A model generated the notes under the pieces. That model did not search any database, was not told the DNA's origin, and was given only the letters and a program-made list of their open reading frames with translations. The translations under genes and the position numbers were made by a program. This document shows, one piece after another, positions 52,101-60,848 of a DNA stretch of 64,000 nucleotides. Numbering within the stretch: position 1 is the stretch's first letter; the number at the start of each line of letters is the position of its first letter. The DNA comes from Nocardia sp. alder85J (lineage in GTDB: Bacteria > Actinomycetota > Actinomycetes > Mycobacteriales > Mycobacteriaceae), in the NCBI RefSeq assembly GCF_020176955.2, contig NZ_JAIUCZ020000005.1:651755-715754 (forward strand). The letters are read 5' to 3'.

Positions 52101-53665
52101 CGGGCCGCCTCCGTATCCGACTGCGACGCGACCGGCACATCCGACTGCGACGCCGGCGGCGTGCTCGACTGCGACCTGCCCGGCCCGGCAGCGACGAGAT
52201 GTTCGGCGACCTTCCACAGTCCGGCGGAGTTGGATGCCTTGACCAGCACCACATCACCGGCGGCGACCTCGGCGTCGAGCAGTTCGAGCGCCGCGCCGAT
52301 ATCGGGTACCAGCACGGACTCCTCGCCCCACGAACCTTCCTGGACCGCGCCCTGATGCAGCGCGCGCGCCGGGCGGTCGGTGCCGACCACGATCAGCCGG
52401 TCGACGTCCAGCCGCACCACGAGCCGGCCGATCCGGTCGTGCTCGATGACGGCGTCGTCGCCCAGTTCGGCCATCTCGCCGAGCACCGCCCAGCTGCGGC
52501 GGGGTTGCCCGGCGGGCGTGTCGCCGGTGCGCGACATCGTGACCAGTGCCTTCAGCGCCGCCCGGACCGAATCCGGATTGGCGTTGTAGGCGTCGTTGAC
52601 GACGGTCACGCCGTCGGCGCGGGTGCGCACGTCCATGCGATGGGCCGACACGGCTTTCGCCTCGGACAGCGACGCGGCCACGGTCGCGAGATCGGCGCCG
52701 CACTCCAGCGCCACCGCCGCGGCGGACAGCGCATTGCCCACCTGATGCTCACCGTGCACCCCGAGCCGCACCTCGGCCCGGGATCCGTTGGCGTGCAGCG
52801 TGAATCGAGCACGCGCGGCCTCGTCGAGCTGAATGTCGCTCGCGCGCACGGCAGCTCCGGCCGACTGCCCCACAGTCACCACGCGGGCGACCGTGCGGCT
52901 CGCCATCGCGAGCACGTTCGGATCGTCGGCGTTGAGTACCGCCACGCCGGTGGCCGGCAGCGCCTCCACCAGTTCGCCCTTGGCCTGCGCGATGGCCTCG
53001 CGGCCACCGAATTCGCCGAGGTGCGCGGTGCCCACATTGAGCACCACCCCGATACTCGGCGGCGCGATCTCGGTGAGTGCCTTGATGTGCCCGTGCCCAC
53101 GGGCCGACAGTTCCAGCACCAGAAACCGGGTGCCGGCGTCGGCGCGCAGCACCGTCCACGGATGTCCGAGTTCGTTGTTGAACGAACCCGGCGGCGCCAC
53201 CACCGGACCCAGTGCGCCGAGCACCTGGGCCAGCAGATCCTTCGTCGAGGTCTTCCCGGAGGATCCGGTGACGCCGACGACGGTCAGACCGCCCGCGGCG
53301 ACCAGCCGGTCCACGTTGGCGCGGGCCAGCGTGGCCAGTGCGGCCAGCACCGCCGCGCCGGAGCCGTCGCTGTCGTGCGCCAGCGCCAGCGCGCGGGTGG
53401 CGGGGGTGGCCAGCGGCGTGACGACGATCGCCGGCACTCCCACCGGCCGGGTCGCCAGCACGGCCACCGCCCCGGCGGCCACCGCGGCCGCCGCGTAGTC
53501 GTGCCCGTCGACGTGCTCGCCGGGCAACGCCAGGAACAGGTCGCCGGGACTGATGCGGCGCGAGTCGAATTCGACCGCGCCGGTTACCGTCACCGCGGGA
53601 TCGGGCACGTCGTGCAGTGTCCCGCCGACGACCTCCGCGACCTCCCGCAGAGTCATTTCGATCAT
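52097..53665 (-). CDS. murF: UDP-MurNAc-tripeptide-D-Ala-D-Ala ligase
   Basis: A 522-residue Mur ligase. The ATP loop is GVTGSSGKTSTKDLL, and NDAYNANPDSVRAALKAL is the MurF domain motif. The C-terminal 25 residues add three 8-residue units beginning SQS (from a 24-base repeat at about 52116-52190) beyond the usual end of the family, so this tail is dispensable or variable. ATG 53665 overlaps the murE stop as ATGA; the second Met is three codons later. Confidence 0.95.
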   Translation of the reverse strand: MIEMTLREVAEVVGGTLHDVPDPAVTVTGAVEFDSRRISPGDLFLALPGEHVDGHDYAAAAVAAGAVAVLATRPVGVPAIVVTPLATPATRALALAHDSDGSGAAVLAALATLARANVDRLVAAGGLTVVGVTGSSGKTSTKDLLAQVLGALGPVVAPPGSFNNELGHPWTVLRADAGTRFLVLELSARGHGHIKALTEIAPPSIGVVLNVGTAHLGEFGGREAIAQAKGELVEALPATGVAVLNADDPNVLAMASRTVARVVTVGQSAGAAVRASDIQLDEAARARFTLHANGSRAEVRLGVHGEHQVGNALSAAAVALECGADLATVAASLSEAKAVSAHRMDVRTRADGVTVVNDAYNANPDSVRAALKALVTMSRTGDTPAGQPRRSWAVLGEMAELGDDAVIEHDRIGRLVVRLDVDRLIVVGTDRPARALHQGAVQEGSWGEESVLVPDIGAALELLDAEVAAGDVVLVKASNSAGLWKVAEHLVAAGPGRSQSSTPPASQSDVPVASQSDTEAAR

Positions 53666-55257
53666 GAAGCTGTCTGGTCCTTCGTCTTCCGATGCAGGGC
53701 CGCCGCCACTACCTCGCGGTCGTCGAACGGGTACTTCACACCGGCGATCTCCTGCCCTGTCTCATGGCCCTTGCCCGCCACCAGCACGATGTCGCCGGGC
53801 CGGGCCCAGTCGACGGCGGCGGTTATCGCCGCGGCGCGGTCGCCGATCTCGGCCACCTCGCCGCGTTCGGTCTCCGCGATACCCACGGCGCCGGCCCGGA
53901 TGGCGGCCCGAATCTCGGCCGGATCCTCGGAGCGTGGATTGTCGTCGGTGATGATCAGCAGTTCGGCGCCGCGCGCCGCGGTGGCGCCCATCAGCGGGCG
54001 CTTCCCGGTGTCGCGGTCGCCGCCGGCGCCGACCACCACGGCCACCCGGCCACCGGTCTGCTTCGCGTATTCGCGCAGCGTCGCGATGACCGATTCGATG
54101 GCGGCCGGTTTGTGCGCGTAGTCCACCACGGCCAGGAAGTCCTGCCCGGCATCGACACGCTGCATCCGGCCGGGCACGTCCACCTCGGCCAGCGCCGCGG
54201 CCGCCACCGTGGCGTCGATGCCGGCGGTGGCGCACACAGCCACCGCCAGCAGTGCGTTGGCCACATTGTAGCGGCCCGGAAGACGAAGTCGCACATCGGT
54301 TTTCACGCCGGGACCGGCGATGGTGAACTCCTGTCCGCCGCCGCGGACAGTGGCCGCGCCGACCAGGGTCCAGTCGGGTTCGGCCTCGCCGGTGGGGCTC
54401 TGCCGGGTCGCCGTGGTCACCACGGTGGTGCGACCGCCCACCTCGCGGACCAGGCGCCGGCCCCAGGCGTCGTCGACGCACACCACGCAGGTGCGCGCGG
54501 CGATCGGCGACTCCGGCTCGAACAGCCGGCGCTTGGCGGCGAAATAGTCCTCGAAATCGGCGTGGAAGTCCAGGTGGTCCTGCGACAGGTTGGTGAACGC
54601 GCCCACCTCGAACTCGACGCCGTCGACCCGGCCCAGCACCAGCGCGTGGCTGGACACCTCCATCACCACCGCCTGCACGCCGCGCTCCACCATCAGCGCG
54701 AACATCGCGTGCAACTGCGGCGCCTCGGGGGTGGTCAGCGCGCTCGGCACCCGCTGCCCGTCGATGCGGGTCTCGATGGTGCCGATCAGCGCGGTCCGCA
54801 GGCCGGCCGCGGCCAGGCCCGCCTCCACCAGATACGAGGTGGTGGTCTTGCCCGAGGTGCCGGTGATGCCGATGATCTGCAACCGCCGCGACGGATGGCC
54901 GTAGATCGTCGCCGACAGCAGGCCGAGCACCGTGCGCGGATCGTCGTGCACCAGCACCGGAACGTCGACGGCGCCGATCAGTTCGGCGCCGGCCGGATCG
55001 GTCAGCACCGCCACCGCACCCGCGGCGATCGCGTCGGGGGCGAAGCGGGCCCCGTGCGCGTGCGCACCGGCCAGCCCGGCGAACAGATCACCCGGCCGGA
55101 CCGCCTGCGAGCGTTGCTCGATCCCGGTGACGACGGCTCGTGCGAGCCGCTCCGGATCGCCGCTGTAGCGGGCTCTGGCCAGGTCGGCTACCGCGCGCAA
55201 CGCCGTCGCCGGCGGCACAGCCGGGCGCAGCGCCGGCGGGCTGGACGGCACGGGCAC
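53662..55257 (-). CDS. murE: UDP-MurNAc-tripeptide synthetase, meso-DAP type
   Basis: A 531-residue Mur ligase. The ATP loop is GITGTSGKTTTSYLVE, and DNPRSEDP contains the DNPR motif that selects meso-diaminopimelate over lysine. SHALVLGRVDGVEF is also conserved. Start GTG 55257 follows GAGAGGAG at a good distance. It lies 154 bases after pbpB. Confidence 0.96.
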   Translation of the reverse strand: MPVPSSPPALRPAVPPATALRAVADLARARYSGDPERLARAVVTGIEQRSQAVRPGDLFAGLAGAHAHGARFAPDAIAAGAVAVLTDPAGAELIGAVDVPVLVHDDPRTVLGLLSATIYGHPSRRLQIIGITGTSGKTTTSYLVEAGLAAAGLRTALIGTIETRIDGQRVPSALTTPEAPQLHAMFALMVERGVQAVVMEVSSHALVLGRVDGVEFEVGAFTNLSQDHLDFHADFEDYFAAKRRLFEPESPIAARTCVVCVDDAWGRRLVREVGGRTTVVTTATRQSPTGEAEPDWTLVGAATVRGGGQEFTIAGPGVKTDVRLRLPGRYNVANALLAVAVCATAGIDATVAAAALAEVDVPGRMQRVDAGQDFLAVVDYAHKPAAIESVIATLREYAKQTGGRVAVVVGAGGDRDTGKRPLMGATAARGAELLIITDDNPRSEDPAEIRAAIRAGAVGIAETERGEVAEIGDRAAAITAAVDWARPGDIVLVAGKGHETGQEIAGVKYPFDDREVVAAALHRKTKDQTAS

Positions 55258-55411
55258 GAAGCTCCTCTCGATCGGTGGCAGGTCTCGCTGCTGCTATCTC
55301 ACATCGGACGGAATCGGATCGACGAGTCAGGTTACCGACGATCGATCACGACCGGGCAACGCGGCTGCCGAATCACCGTCCCGGCGCGTGGCGGGCCTGC
55401 CCCCGCGGAGG

Positions 55412-57319
55412 CTACATGGCCTGGAGGACAAGCTGTTTCACCGGTTCGGTGGACGGCGGAATCCGATCGCGCTGCAACACCCAGGAGGCGATGTTGTGGA
55501 ACAGCGGCGCCGCCGACTGCCCGCCGCTGCCGTCGGAGCTGCGGATCGGCGCGTCCAGCATGATGCCCACCACGTAGCGTGGATCGTCGGCGGGCGCGAT
55601 GCCCGCGAAGGTGATCCAGTAACGGTCGTTCGAGTAGCACTTGCAGTGCTGATCGATCTGCTGCGCGGTGCCGGTCTTCCCGGCGATCTGGTAGCCCTCC
55701 ACGGCGCCGGACGGGCCGGTGCCCTGCTGGTACCCCATCGGATCGCGCTGCACCACGGCCTCGAACATCTGCCGCAGCGTGCGCGCGGTCTGCACGCTCA
55801 CCACCCGGGTGCCCGGCGGCGCCGGATCCTCGGCGCGGGTGCCGTCCGGCCCGATCCGGGCCCGCACGATGCGCGGCGGCACCCGGACCCCGTCGTTGGC
55901 GATCGCCTGGTACATCCCGGTCATCTGCAACAGGGTCATCGAAAGACCCTGGCCGATGGGCAGGTTGGCGAAGGTGGAGCCGGACCACTGGTCGCGCGCG
56001 GGCACGATGCCCGCGCTCTCGCCGGGCAGGCCGACGCCGGTGCGCTGGCCCAGGCCGAACCGCTTGAGCATGTCGGCGTAGCGGTCCTCGCGGACCCGCT
56101 GCGCCAGCATCAGGGTGCCGACGTTGGACGACTTCCCGAAGATGCCGGTGGTGGTGAACGGGGTGACGCCGTGCTGCCAGGCGTCACTGACGGTGACGCC
56201 ACCCATATCGATGCTGCCCGGCACCTCGAACACCTCGTCCGGTGTGGTCAGCCCGTATTCGATGGCGGCGGCCGCGGTGACGATCTTGTTCACCGAACCG
56301 GGTTCGAAGCCGTCGGTCACCGCCGGATTGCCCATGTTCGCCGAACCCCAGTACTGCGAGCCCAGACTCGGATTGAAGGTGCTGTCGTTGGCCATCGCGA
56401 GCACCTGCCCGGTGTGCGCGTCCAGCACCACCGCCGACGCGTCCTGCGCGCCGGACATCTCCTTGGCCTGCTGAATCTGCTGTTGCACGTAGTACTGGAG
56501 ATCCGAGTCGACGGTCAGTTCCACGCCGTTGCCGTTGACCGCGGGCTGCCGGTCGCGCTCGCTGCCCGGGATGACGGCGCCGTCGGAACCACGGTCGTAG
56601 GTGTGCGAGCCGTCGGTGCCGGCCAGCACCGCGTCCAGCGACGACTCCAGTCCGATCTGCCCGTGCCCGTCCCAGCCGGTGGCGCCCAGCACGTTCGCGG
56701 CCAGCGAACCGCCCGGATAGATCCGGGTGTCCTGCCGATCGGCGCCGACCTCCGGGAATTCGTCGGTGATCTCGGTGGCCACCCGGGCGTCGACGTTGCG
56801 GACCAGATAGGTGAAGGTGTCGTCGCTGCGCAGCTTCGCCAGCAGGTCGCTCTCCTGCGGGGCGTCCTGGCCGAGGCGCTGGTGGATGGTCCGGGCGATG
56901 GCCTGCAAGCGCTGATCCGGGTCCGGCGCCTTGGCGCTCTTGGCATGGGCGGCGGCCAGATCCTTGCGGACCTTCACCGGCTGGAAGGTCAGTGCCTTGG
57001 TGGTGATCGTGAAGGCCAGCGACTTGCCGTACCGGTCGGTGATCGGCCCGCGCAACGCCGTGTCCGGGGTGGTGACGATGCGCTGGCTGGCCGCCTCCGC
57101 CGACAGCTTCGGCGCGGACACCGTCTGGATCCAGAGCAGTTGCACCGCGACCATCAGCAGTGCGATCAGCATGATGATGCGGCCCACTCCGAACCGGAGC
57201 CGCAGCGACGAATCAGCTGCGGCTCCGGATCGGGAGGTGGACTTGCGCGGCCGGCCCGGCCGCACGCCCCGAGCCGGAGCCCGGCCGCGTGGCTGCTGGG
57301 TACGGCCGCCGGGACTCAT
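55412..57319 (-). CDS. pbpB: Septal transpeptidase PBP3 (PbpB/FtsI)
   Basis: A 635-residue class B penicillin-binding protein that crosslinks septal peptidoglycan with FtsW. A basic N-terminus and one helix (IIMLIALLMVAVQLLWIQTV) precede a pedestal domain and the transpeptidase domain. The active-site serine is in GSVNKIVTA (SxxK), the second motif is SSN in GKSSNVGTLM, and KTG is in IAGKTGTAQQ. ATG 57319 overlaps the ftsL stop as ATGA. Confidence 0.96.
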   Translation of the reverse strand: MSPGGRTQQPRGRAPARGVRPGRPRKSTSRSGAAADSSLRLRFGVGRIIMLIALLMVAVQLLWIQTVSAPKLSAEAASQRIVTTPDTALRGPITDRYGKSLAFTITTKALTFQPVKVRKDLAAAHAKSAKAPDPDQRLQAIARTIHQRLGQDAPQESDLLAKLRSDDTFTYLVRNVDARVATEITDEFPEVGADRQDTRIYPGGSLAANVLGATGWDGHGQIGLESSLDAVLAGTDGSHTYDRGSDGAVIPGSERDRQPAVNGNGVELTVDSDLQYYVQQQIQQAKEMSGAQDASAVVLDAHTGQVLAMANDSTFNPSLGSQYWGSANMGNPAVTDGFEPGSVNKIVTAAAAIEYGLTTPDEVFEVPGSIDMGGVTVSDAWQHGVTPFTTTGIFGKSSNVGTLMLAQRVREDRYADMLKRFGLGQRTGVGLPGESAGIVPARDQWSGSTFANLPIGQGLSMTLLQMTGMYQAIANDGVRVPPRIVRARIGPDGTRAEDPAPPGTRVVSVQTARTLRQMFEAVVQRDPMGYQQGTGPSGAVEGYQIAGKTGTAQQIDQHCKCYSNDRYWITFAGIAPADDPRYVVGIMLDAPIRSSDGSGGQSAAPLFHNIASWVLQRDRIPPSTEPVKQLVLQAM

Positions 57320-58254
57320 CGAGCGGCCCCGCCGGTCGCCGGAACGACCGGCGCCGGCAGTGTCGGGGTCGGCACCGTGACCAGCTGGTTCGGGGTGACC
57401 GTGCCGGGCACCGCCTGGGCCGCCTGCGGGGCGACCGCCTGGGCGGCCTGTGCGGCAACCGCATTGGGTACGGCGGGCGTCGGGGCCTGCACGCTGGGTG
57501 CCGACCGCGGCGGGCTGGTCACCGGGATCACCCGCTCACCCTGGGCCTGGGCCAACCTCGGCAGCGGCGCGGCCGGCGCGGTCGGCGACACGTTCAGTGG
57601 CGGGACCGGGCCACCCTGCTGCGGCACCTCCTTGCCGATGACGGTGACGGAGCCGTCCGGCGCCACCACCAGTCGCACGGGATCCTTGGCCGGGATCATG
57701 CCGAGCTCGCGGGCGCGGTCGGCCAGCGCGGGGGCCGAATCGTCCTTGGCCACCTCGCGTTGCAGCGCGGCCTGCTCGTCGGCGAGTTCCTGGTTGGTGT
57801 GCCGGGCGTCACCGAGCTGATAGCTGTCCTCGGCGGCGCGGGTGGTCAGCAGCAGCGTCGCGGCCAGGCCGCAGCCGAGCAGGGCGAGGATTCCGGCCAC
57901 GAACGGGATCCGGCCGGCCATCACCCCGGTGGTACGACCGGGCAGCGGCGGGAGTTGCTGCGGGCGCCGGACGCGGTTGCGCCGCTTGGCGTAGGCCCGT
58001 TCGGCCGCACCGGACTTGTCCCGGTCGGCCGCCACCCGCCGCGGACCCACCGGCTGCTCCGGCGGCACCACCGGCAGTCCGGCGGCGGCCTTGCGGCCCG
58101 GTGTCGGCATCGCCGGATGCGGCGTCTGATTCGCAGCCCGCTGCGGTGCCTGATTCGCAGCCCGCTGCGGTGCCTGATCCATCGTCTTACTCGAAGCCTG
58201 CTTCGATGCCGCAGTTCGCCGCTTCGGTGCGTCCACCCGTGTCCGCACGCTCAT
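57316..58254 (-). CDS. ftsL: FtsL-like divisome protein
   Basis: A 312-residue bitopic protein in the FtsL position between rsmH and pbpB. A long basic cytoplasmic tail (about 1-110) is followed by one helix (RIPFVAGILALLGCGLAATLLL) and a short coiled coil (TNQELADEQAALQREVAK). Then LADRARELGMIPAKDPVRLV, the FtsL end motif, and a Pro/Ala/Gln-rich outer tail (about 225-312). The size is larger than classical FtsL but usual for actinobacterial members (Rv2164c). It has a tandem repeat in the N-terminal tail. Confidence 0.86.
   Translation of the reverse strand: MSVRTRVDAPKRRTAASKQASSKTMDQAPQRAANQAPQRAANQTPHPAMPTPGRKAAAGLPVVPPEQPVGPRRVAADRDKSGAAERAYAKRRNRVRRPQQLPPLPGRTTGVMAGRIPFVAGILALLGCGLAATLLLTTRAAEDSYQLGDARHTNQELADEQAALQREVAKDDSAPALADRARELGMIPAKDPVRLVVAPDGSVTVIGKEVPQQGGPVPPLNVSPTAPAAPLPRLAQAQGERVIPVTSPPRSAPSVQAPTPAVPNAVAAQAAQAVAPQAAQAVPGTVTPNQLVTVPTPTLPAPVVPATGGAAR
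58127..58174 (-). repeat. Two perfect 24-base tandem repeats in ftsL
   Basis: Copies at 58127-58150 and 58151-58174 are identical and encode the eight-residue unit APQRAANQ twice in the disordered N-terminal tail. A partial third copy follows. The perfection suggests recent duplication. Confidence 0.85.
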
Positions 58255-59267
58255 CGTCTAGCCTCCCCTGACCTGTTCGGATGACTGTCTCCCCGACCCG
58301 TACCGTCCTCGATCCGTTCCACCGCGCGCATCCGAACCGGTGCGGCGCGCGGATTCTCGTCGATCTCCTCCGGCGTGGCTTTCTCCGCGCCCCGGGTGAG
58401 CACCCGGAACGCCGGTCCCATACCGGGCAACTCCACCGGCAGGCCGACCGGGGTCCGCGAGGCGGACTCCCGCGCGAAAAGCTGTTTGACCAGCTTGTCC
58501 TCCAGGGACTGGTACGACATGACGACGATCCGCCCGCCGATCTCCAGCGCGTCCAGCGCCGCCGGCAGGGCCGCCTCCAGCGACTCCAGTTCCCGGTTCA
58601 CCTCGATGCGCAGCGCCTGGAAGGTGCGCTTGGCGGGATGGCCGCCGGTGCGCCGGGTGGCCGCGGGGATGGCGTCGTAGAGCAGTTCGACCAGTTGGGC
58701 GCTGGTGGTGAACGGCTGCCGTTCCCGGCGCCGGACGATCTCGGAGGCGATGCGCCCGGCGAACCGCTCCTCGCCGTACACCTTCAGCACCCGGGCCAGC
58801 TCGCCGTGGGCATAGGTGTTGAGCACGTCGGCGGCGGTGGGGCCGGTGCTGGGGTCCATCCGCATGTCCAGGGGCGCGTCGACGGAATAGGCGAAGCCGC
58901 GATCGGCCTCGTCCAGCTGCATCGACGAGACGCCGAGGTCCATCAGGATCGCGCGTACCGAGCCGTGCGGCGGCAGCCCGGCCTGCGCGAGCGCGCCGGG
59001 GATGCCGTCGTATCGGGTGTGCACCAACGTGATTCGATCCGCGAACGGCTGCAACCGGTCCGCGGCCAAGCGCAGCGCCTCGGCGTCGCGGTCCAGGCCG
59101 ATCATCCGGATCGCAGGATATGTCTGGAGAAAATGTTCGGCGTGCCCGCCCAGCCCGAGCGTGGCATCGATCAGGACACCGCCGGATTCCAGTGCGGGAC
59201 CGAGGATTTCATCGGCTCGGCGGAGCAGCACCGGAACATGGCGGGAGCTGGTGTTCTCACGGTTCAC
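58251..59267 (-). CDS. rsmH: 16S rRNA (cytosine-1402-N4) methyltransferase
   Basis: A 338-residue SAM-dependent methyltransferase (also mraW). The SAM loop is LIDATLGLGGHAEHFL. ILMDLGVSSMQLDEADRGFA is the second family block, and the end has SYQSLEDKLVKQLF. GTG 59267 follows GGGAGG at five bases and starts VNRENTSSRHVPVLL. The frame is open further upstream without homology. The stop overlaps ftsL as ATGA. It lies 150 bases after mraZ. Confidence 0.95.
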   Translation of the reverse strand: MNRENTSSRHVPVLLRRADEILGPALESGGVLIDATLGLGGHAEHFLQTYPAIRMIGLDRDAEALRLAADRLQPFADRITLVHTRYDGIPGALAQAGLPPHGSVRAILMDLGVSSMQLDEADRGFAYSVDAPLDMRMDPSTGPTAADVLNTYAHGELARVLKVYGEERFAGRIASEIVRRRERQPFTTSAQLVELLYDAIPAATRRTGGHPAKRTFQALRIEVNRELESLEAALPAALDALEIGGRIVVMSYQSLEDKLVKQLFARESASRTPVGLPVELPGMGPAFRVLTRGAEKATPEEIDENPRAAPVRMRAVERIEDGTGRGDSHPNRSGEARR

Positions 59268-59417
59268 CTCGACCTCCCGGGATCCTGCCTCACGATGGTG
59301 CGCGCGTCGGCGACCGATGCCCCCTGGTCTCTGACCGAGCGCAGGTACCTGGCGTTGGGGAAGTACGTCAGGGTCCGGCGTCGGGCAGAGGCCGCAGGGC
59401 ACCCGCCTCGCGCGGGG

Positions 59418-59849
59418 CTAGAAGATTCCGCCCAGCGACTCGTCTCTGGCCTGCGAGTAGTCCTCCTCGTGCTCGGCGAGGTAGGACTCCCATGCCTGTT
59501 TGTCCCAAATCTCCAGGAAGTCGACCGAGCCGATCACCACGCAATCCTTCGAGAGATTCGCGTAGCGGCGGTGTTCTGCCGACAACATGATCCGGCCCTG
59601 CGCATCCGGACGCTGTTCGTCCGTGGAGGCCGCGAGTGCCCGGACGAACGCCCGCGCCTGCGGATTGCTCCGCGACGCCTCGGCGGCCCGCCGCGCCAGC
59701 GCGGTGAACTCGTCCTTGGGATACACGGCAAGGCTGTGGTCCTGGCCCTTCGTGACCATCAACCCTCCCGCAAGCTCGTCGCGAAATTTCGCAGGCAACG
59801 TCAGTCGCCCTTTGTCGTCCAGCCGAGGCATGTAGGTACCGAGAAACAC
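59418..59849 (-). CDS. mraZ: Transcriptional regulator MraZ
   Basis: A 143-residue DNA-binding protein of the MraZ/AbrB-like fold with two copies of the double-psi beta motif: DDKGRLTLPAKFRDEL near 11-26 and DAQGRIMLSAEHRRYA near 84-99. It represses the dcw cluster by binding TGGG repeats upstream of itself, in the species studied. Start GTG 59849 after GGGAGGTG. It is the first gene of the cluster; its operator is at 59907-59930. Confidence 0.95.
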   Translation of the reverse strand: MFLGTYMPRLDDKGRLTLPAKFRDELAGGLMVTKGQDHSLAVYPKDEFTALARRAAEASRSNPQARAFVRALAASTDEQRPDAQGRIMLSAEHRRYANLSKDCVVIGSVDFLEIWDKQAWESYLAEHEEDYSQARDESLGGIF

Positions 59850-59906
59850 GTCTCGACACCTCCCGCTCGATCACCTCGGTCTGGTCGGCCTTCGTCAGTG
59901 CGGGCT

Positions 59907-59930
59907 CCACATTACCCCACTTTCCCCCAC
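59907..59930 (-). promoter_or_regulatory. MraZ-box operator upstream of mraZ
   Basis: On the minus strand GTGGG-type units lie at 59926-59930, 59916-59920 and 59906-59910 (the last is GTGGA), spaced exactly 10 bases. This is the form of the MraZ box (TGGGN repeats) ahead of dcw clusters. TAATGT overlaps the third unit and may be the -10 element, so binding would block transcription. Confidence 0.85.
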
Positions 59931-60094
59931 TTTCAATCGAAAGCGTCGGTGATCCGGATCCCCGCGCAGCGAATATCCCAGGTCACGCCAGCTATCACCG
60001 CGGTGGGGAGTTTTCTGCGAGTTCCCGCGACACGCGGCCACGACACGACCACCACCCCGACAACCAGCAGCAATCCCACCGCTCGCGGGGGGTT

Positions 60095-60142
60095 GTGGGG
60101 CGGTGTGGGGGGTGGTGGCGCCCGGCGGTGGGGGGCGGTGGG
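60095..60142 (+). repeat. GTGGG array on the plus strand, 10-base period
   Basis: GTGGG units lie at 60095, 60105 and 60115 (GTGGC), then at 60128 and 60138, with exact 10-base spacing inside each group. The region 60085-60142 is G-rich with five runs of three or more G. It may be a second MraZ-like site in reverse orientation or a G-quadruplex-prone stretch. Confidence 0.55.
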
Positions 60143-60173
60143 CCGCCTGCTCGACAGGCCGCGAGCACAAAAA

Positions 60174-60202
60174 CGACACGCCGTGCATCGCACGGCGTGT
60201 CG
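60174..60202 (-). terminator. Intrinsic terminator with T-tract between DUF3040 gene and mraZ
   Basis: A perfect 13-bp stem (60174-60186 with 60190-60202, loop ATC) is followed on the minus strand by TTTTTG. It is the clearest rho-independent terminator in the window and separates the DUF3040 gene from mraZ. Confidence 0.85.
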
Positions 60203-60269
60203 GATGTCGTCTCAGTCGGTCAACGGCGTGGCGGCATGGCCACCGCGGGTCGGCCCGCTGACGTCAGCA

Positions 60270-60295
60270 CCGTCCGGGCCGGGGCCCGGACGGTC
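60270..60295. terminator. Palindrome just after the DUF3040 gene
   Basis: A 26-base palindrome with 12-base arms (60270-60281 and 60284-60295) lies six bases after the stop. With the T-tract hairpin downstream it forms a double terminator. Confidence 0.5.
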
Positions 60296-60301
60296 GCGGA
60301 T

Positions 60302-60724
60302 TCAGTTGTCCTGTTCGAAGCGACGACGGAAGCGGTCTTCCATCCGGGCGGAGAATCCGCCGGACTTCTTCTGCTTGCCGCGGCCGCCGCCGGCGGGACC
60401 TGTGCCGGGTTGCGCGTCGCCACCGCGACGGCCGACACCGGGAATACCGGAGCCGCCCATCAACAGCAGGACGCCCGCACCGAACATCACGATGAACCCG
60501 AGCAGGCTGATCACGGGGAATCCGCCGGGCTTGACGGGCAGAGCGATCCCCGCGACGAGTAGGACCAGGCCGAGGACGAAGAGCGCCGCCGCCTGAAGTC
60601 TGCGTCTACCGGTGGCCGAACGGAGCCGCCCGCCTCGGACGGTGGATGCGAACTTGGGGTCCTCAGCATAGAGCGCGCTCTCGATTTGTTCGAGCATGCG
60701 CTGCTCGTGCTCGGAGAGTGGCAC
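60302..60724 (-). CDS. DUF3040 membrane protein
   Basis: A 140-residue protein of the DUF3040 family. It begins PLSEHEQRMLEQIESALYAED, then has two helices (ALFVLGLVLLVAGIAL and VISLLGFIVMFGAGVLLLM) and a glycine/basic tail. GTG 60724 is chosen because GGGGGAGG lies just upstream and the family always starts here. Members next to mraZ are common in actinobacteria (Rv2169c in Mtb). The function is unknown. Confidence 0.9.
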   Translation of the reverse strand: MPLSEHEQRMLEQIESALYAEDPKFASTVRGGRLRSATGRRRLQAAALFVLGLVLLVAGIALPVKPGGFPVISLLGFIVMFGAGVLLLMGGSGIPGVGRRGGDAQPGTGPAGGGRGKQKKSGGFSARMEDRFRRRFEQDN

Positions 60725-60848
60725 GGTACCTCCCCCGGCACTAGGTAGTGGTTGTCGCCTCCGGGTAGGCGACAGTAGCCGACCTTGGCGGCTATCTGTC
60801 ACCAATGATACGAGTTCGATCAGTGCGCTACCACCTACTCTCCGATGT

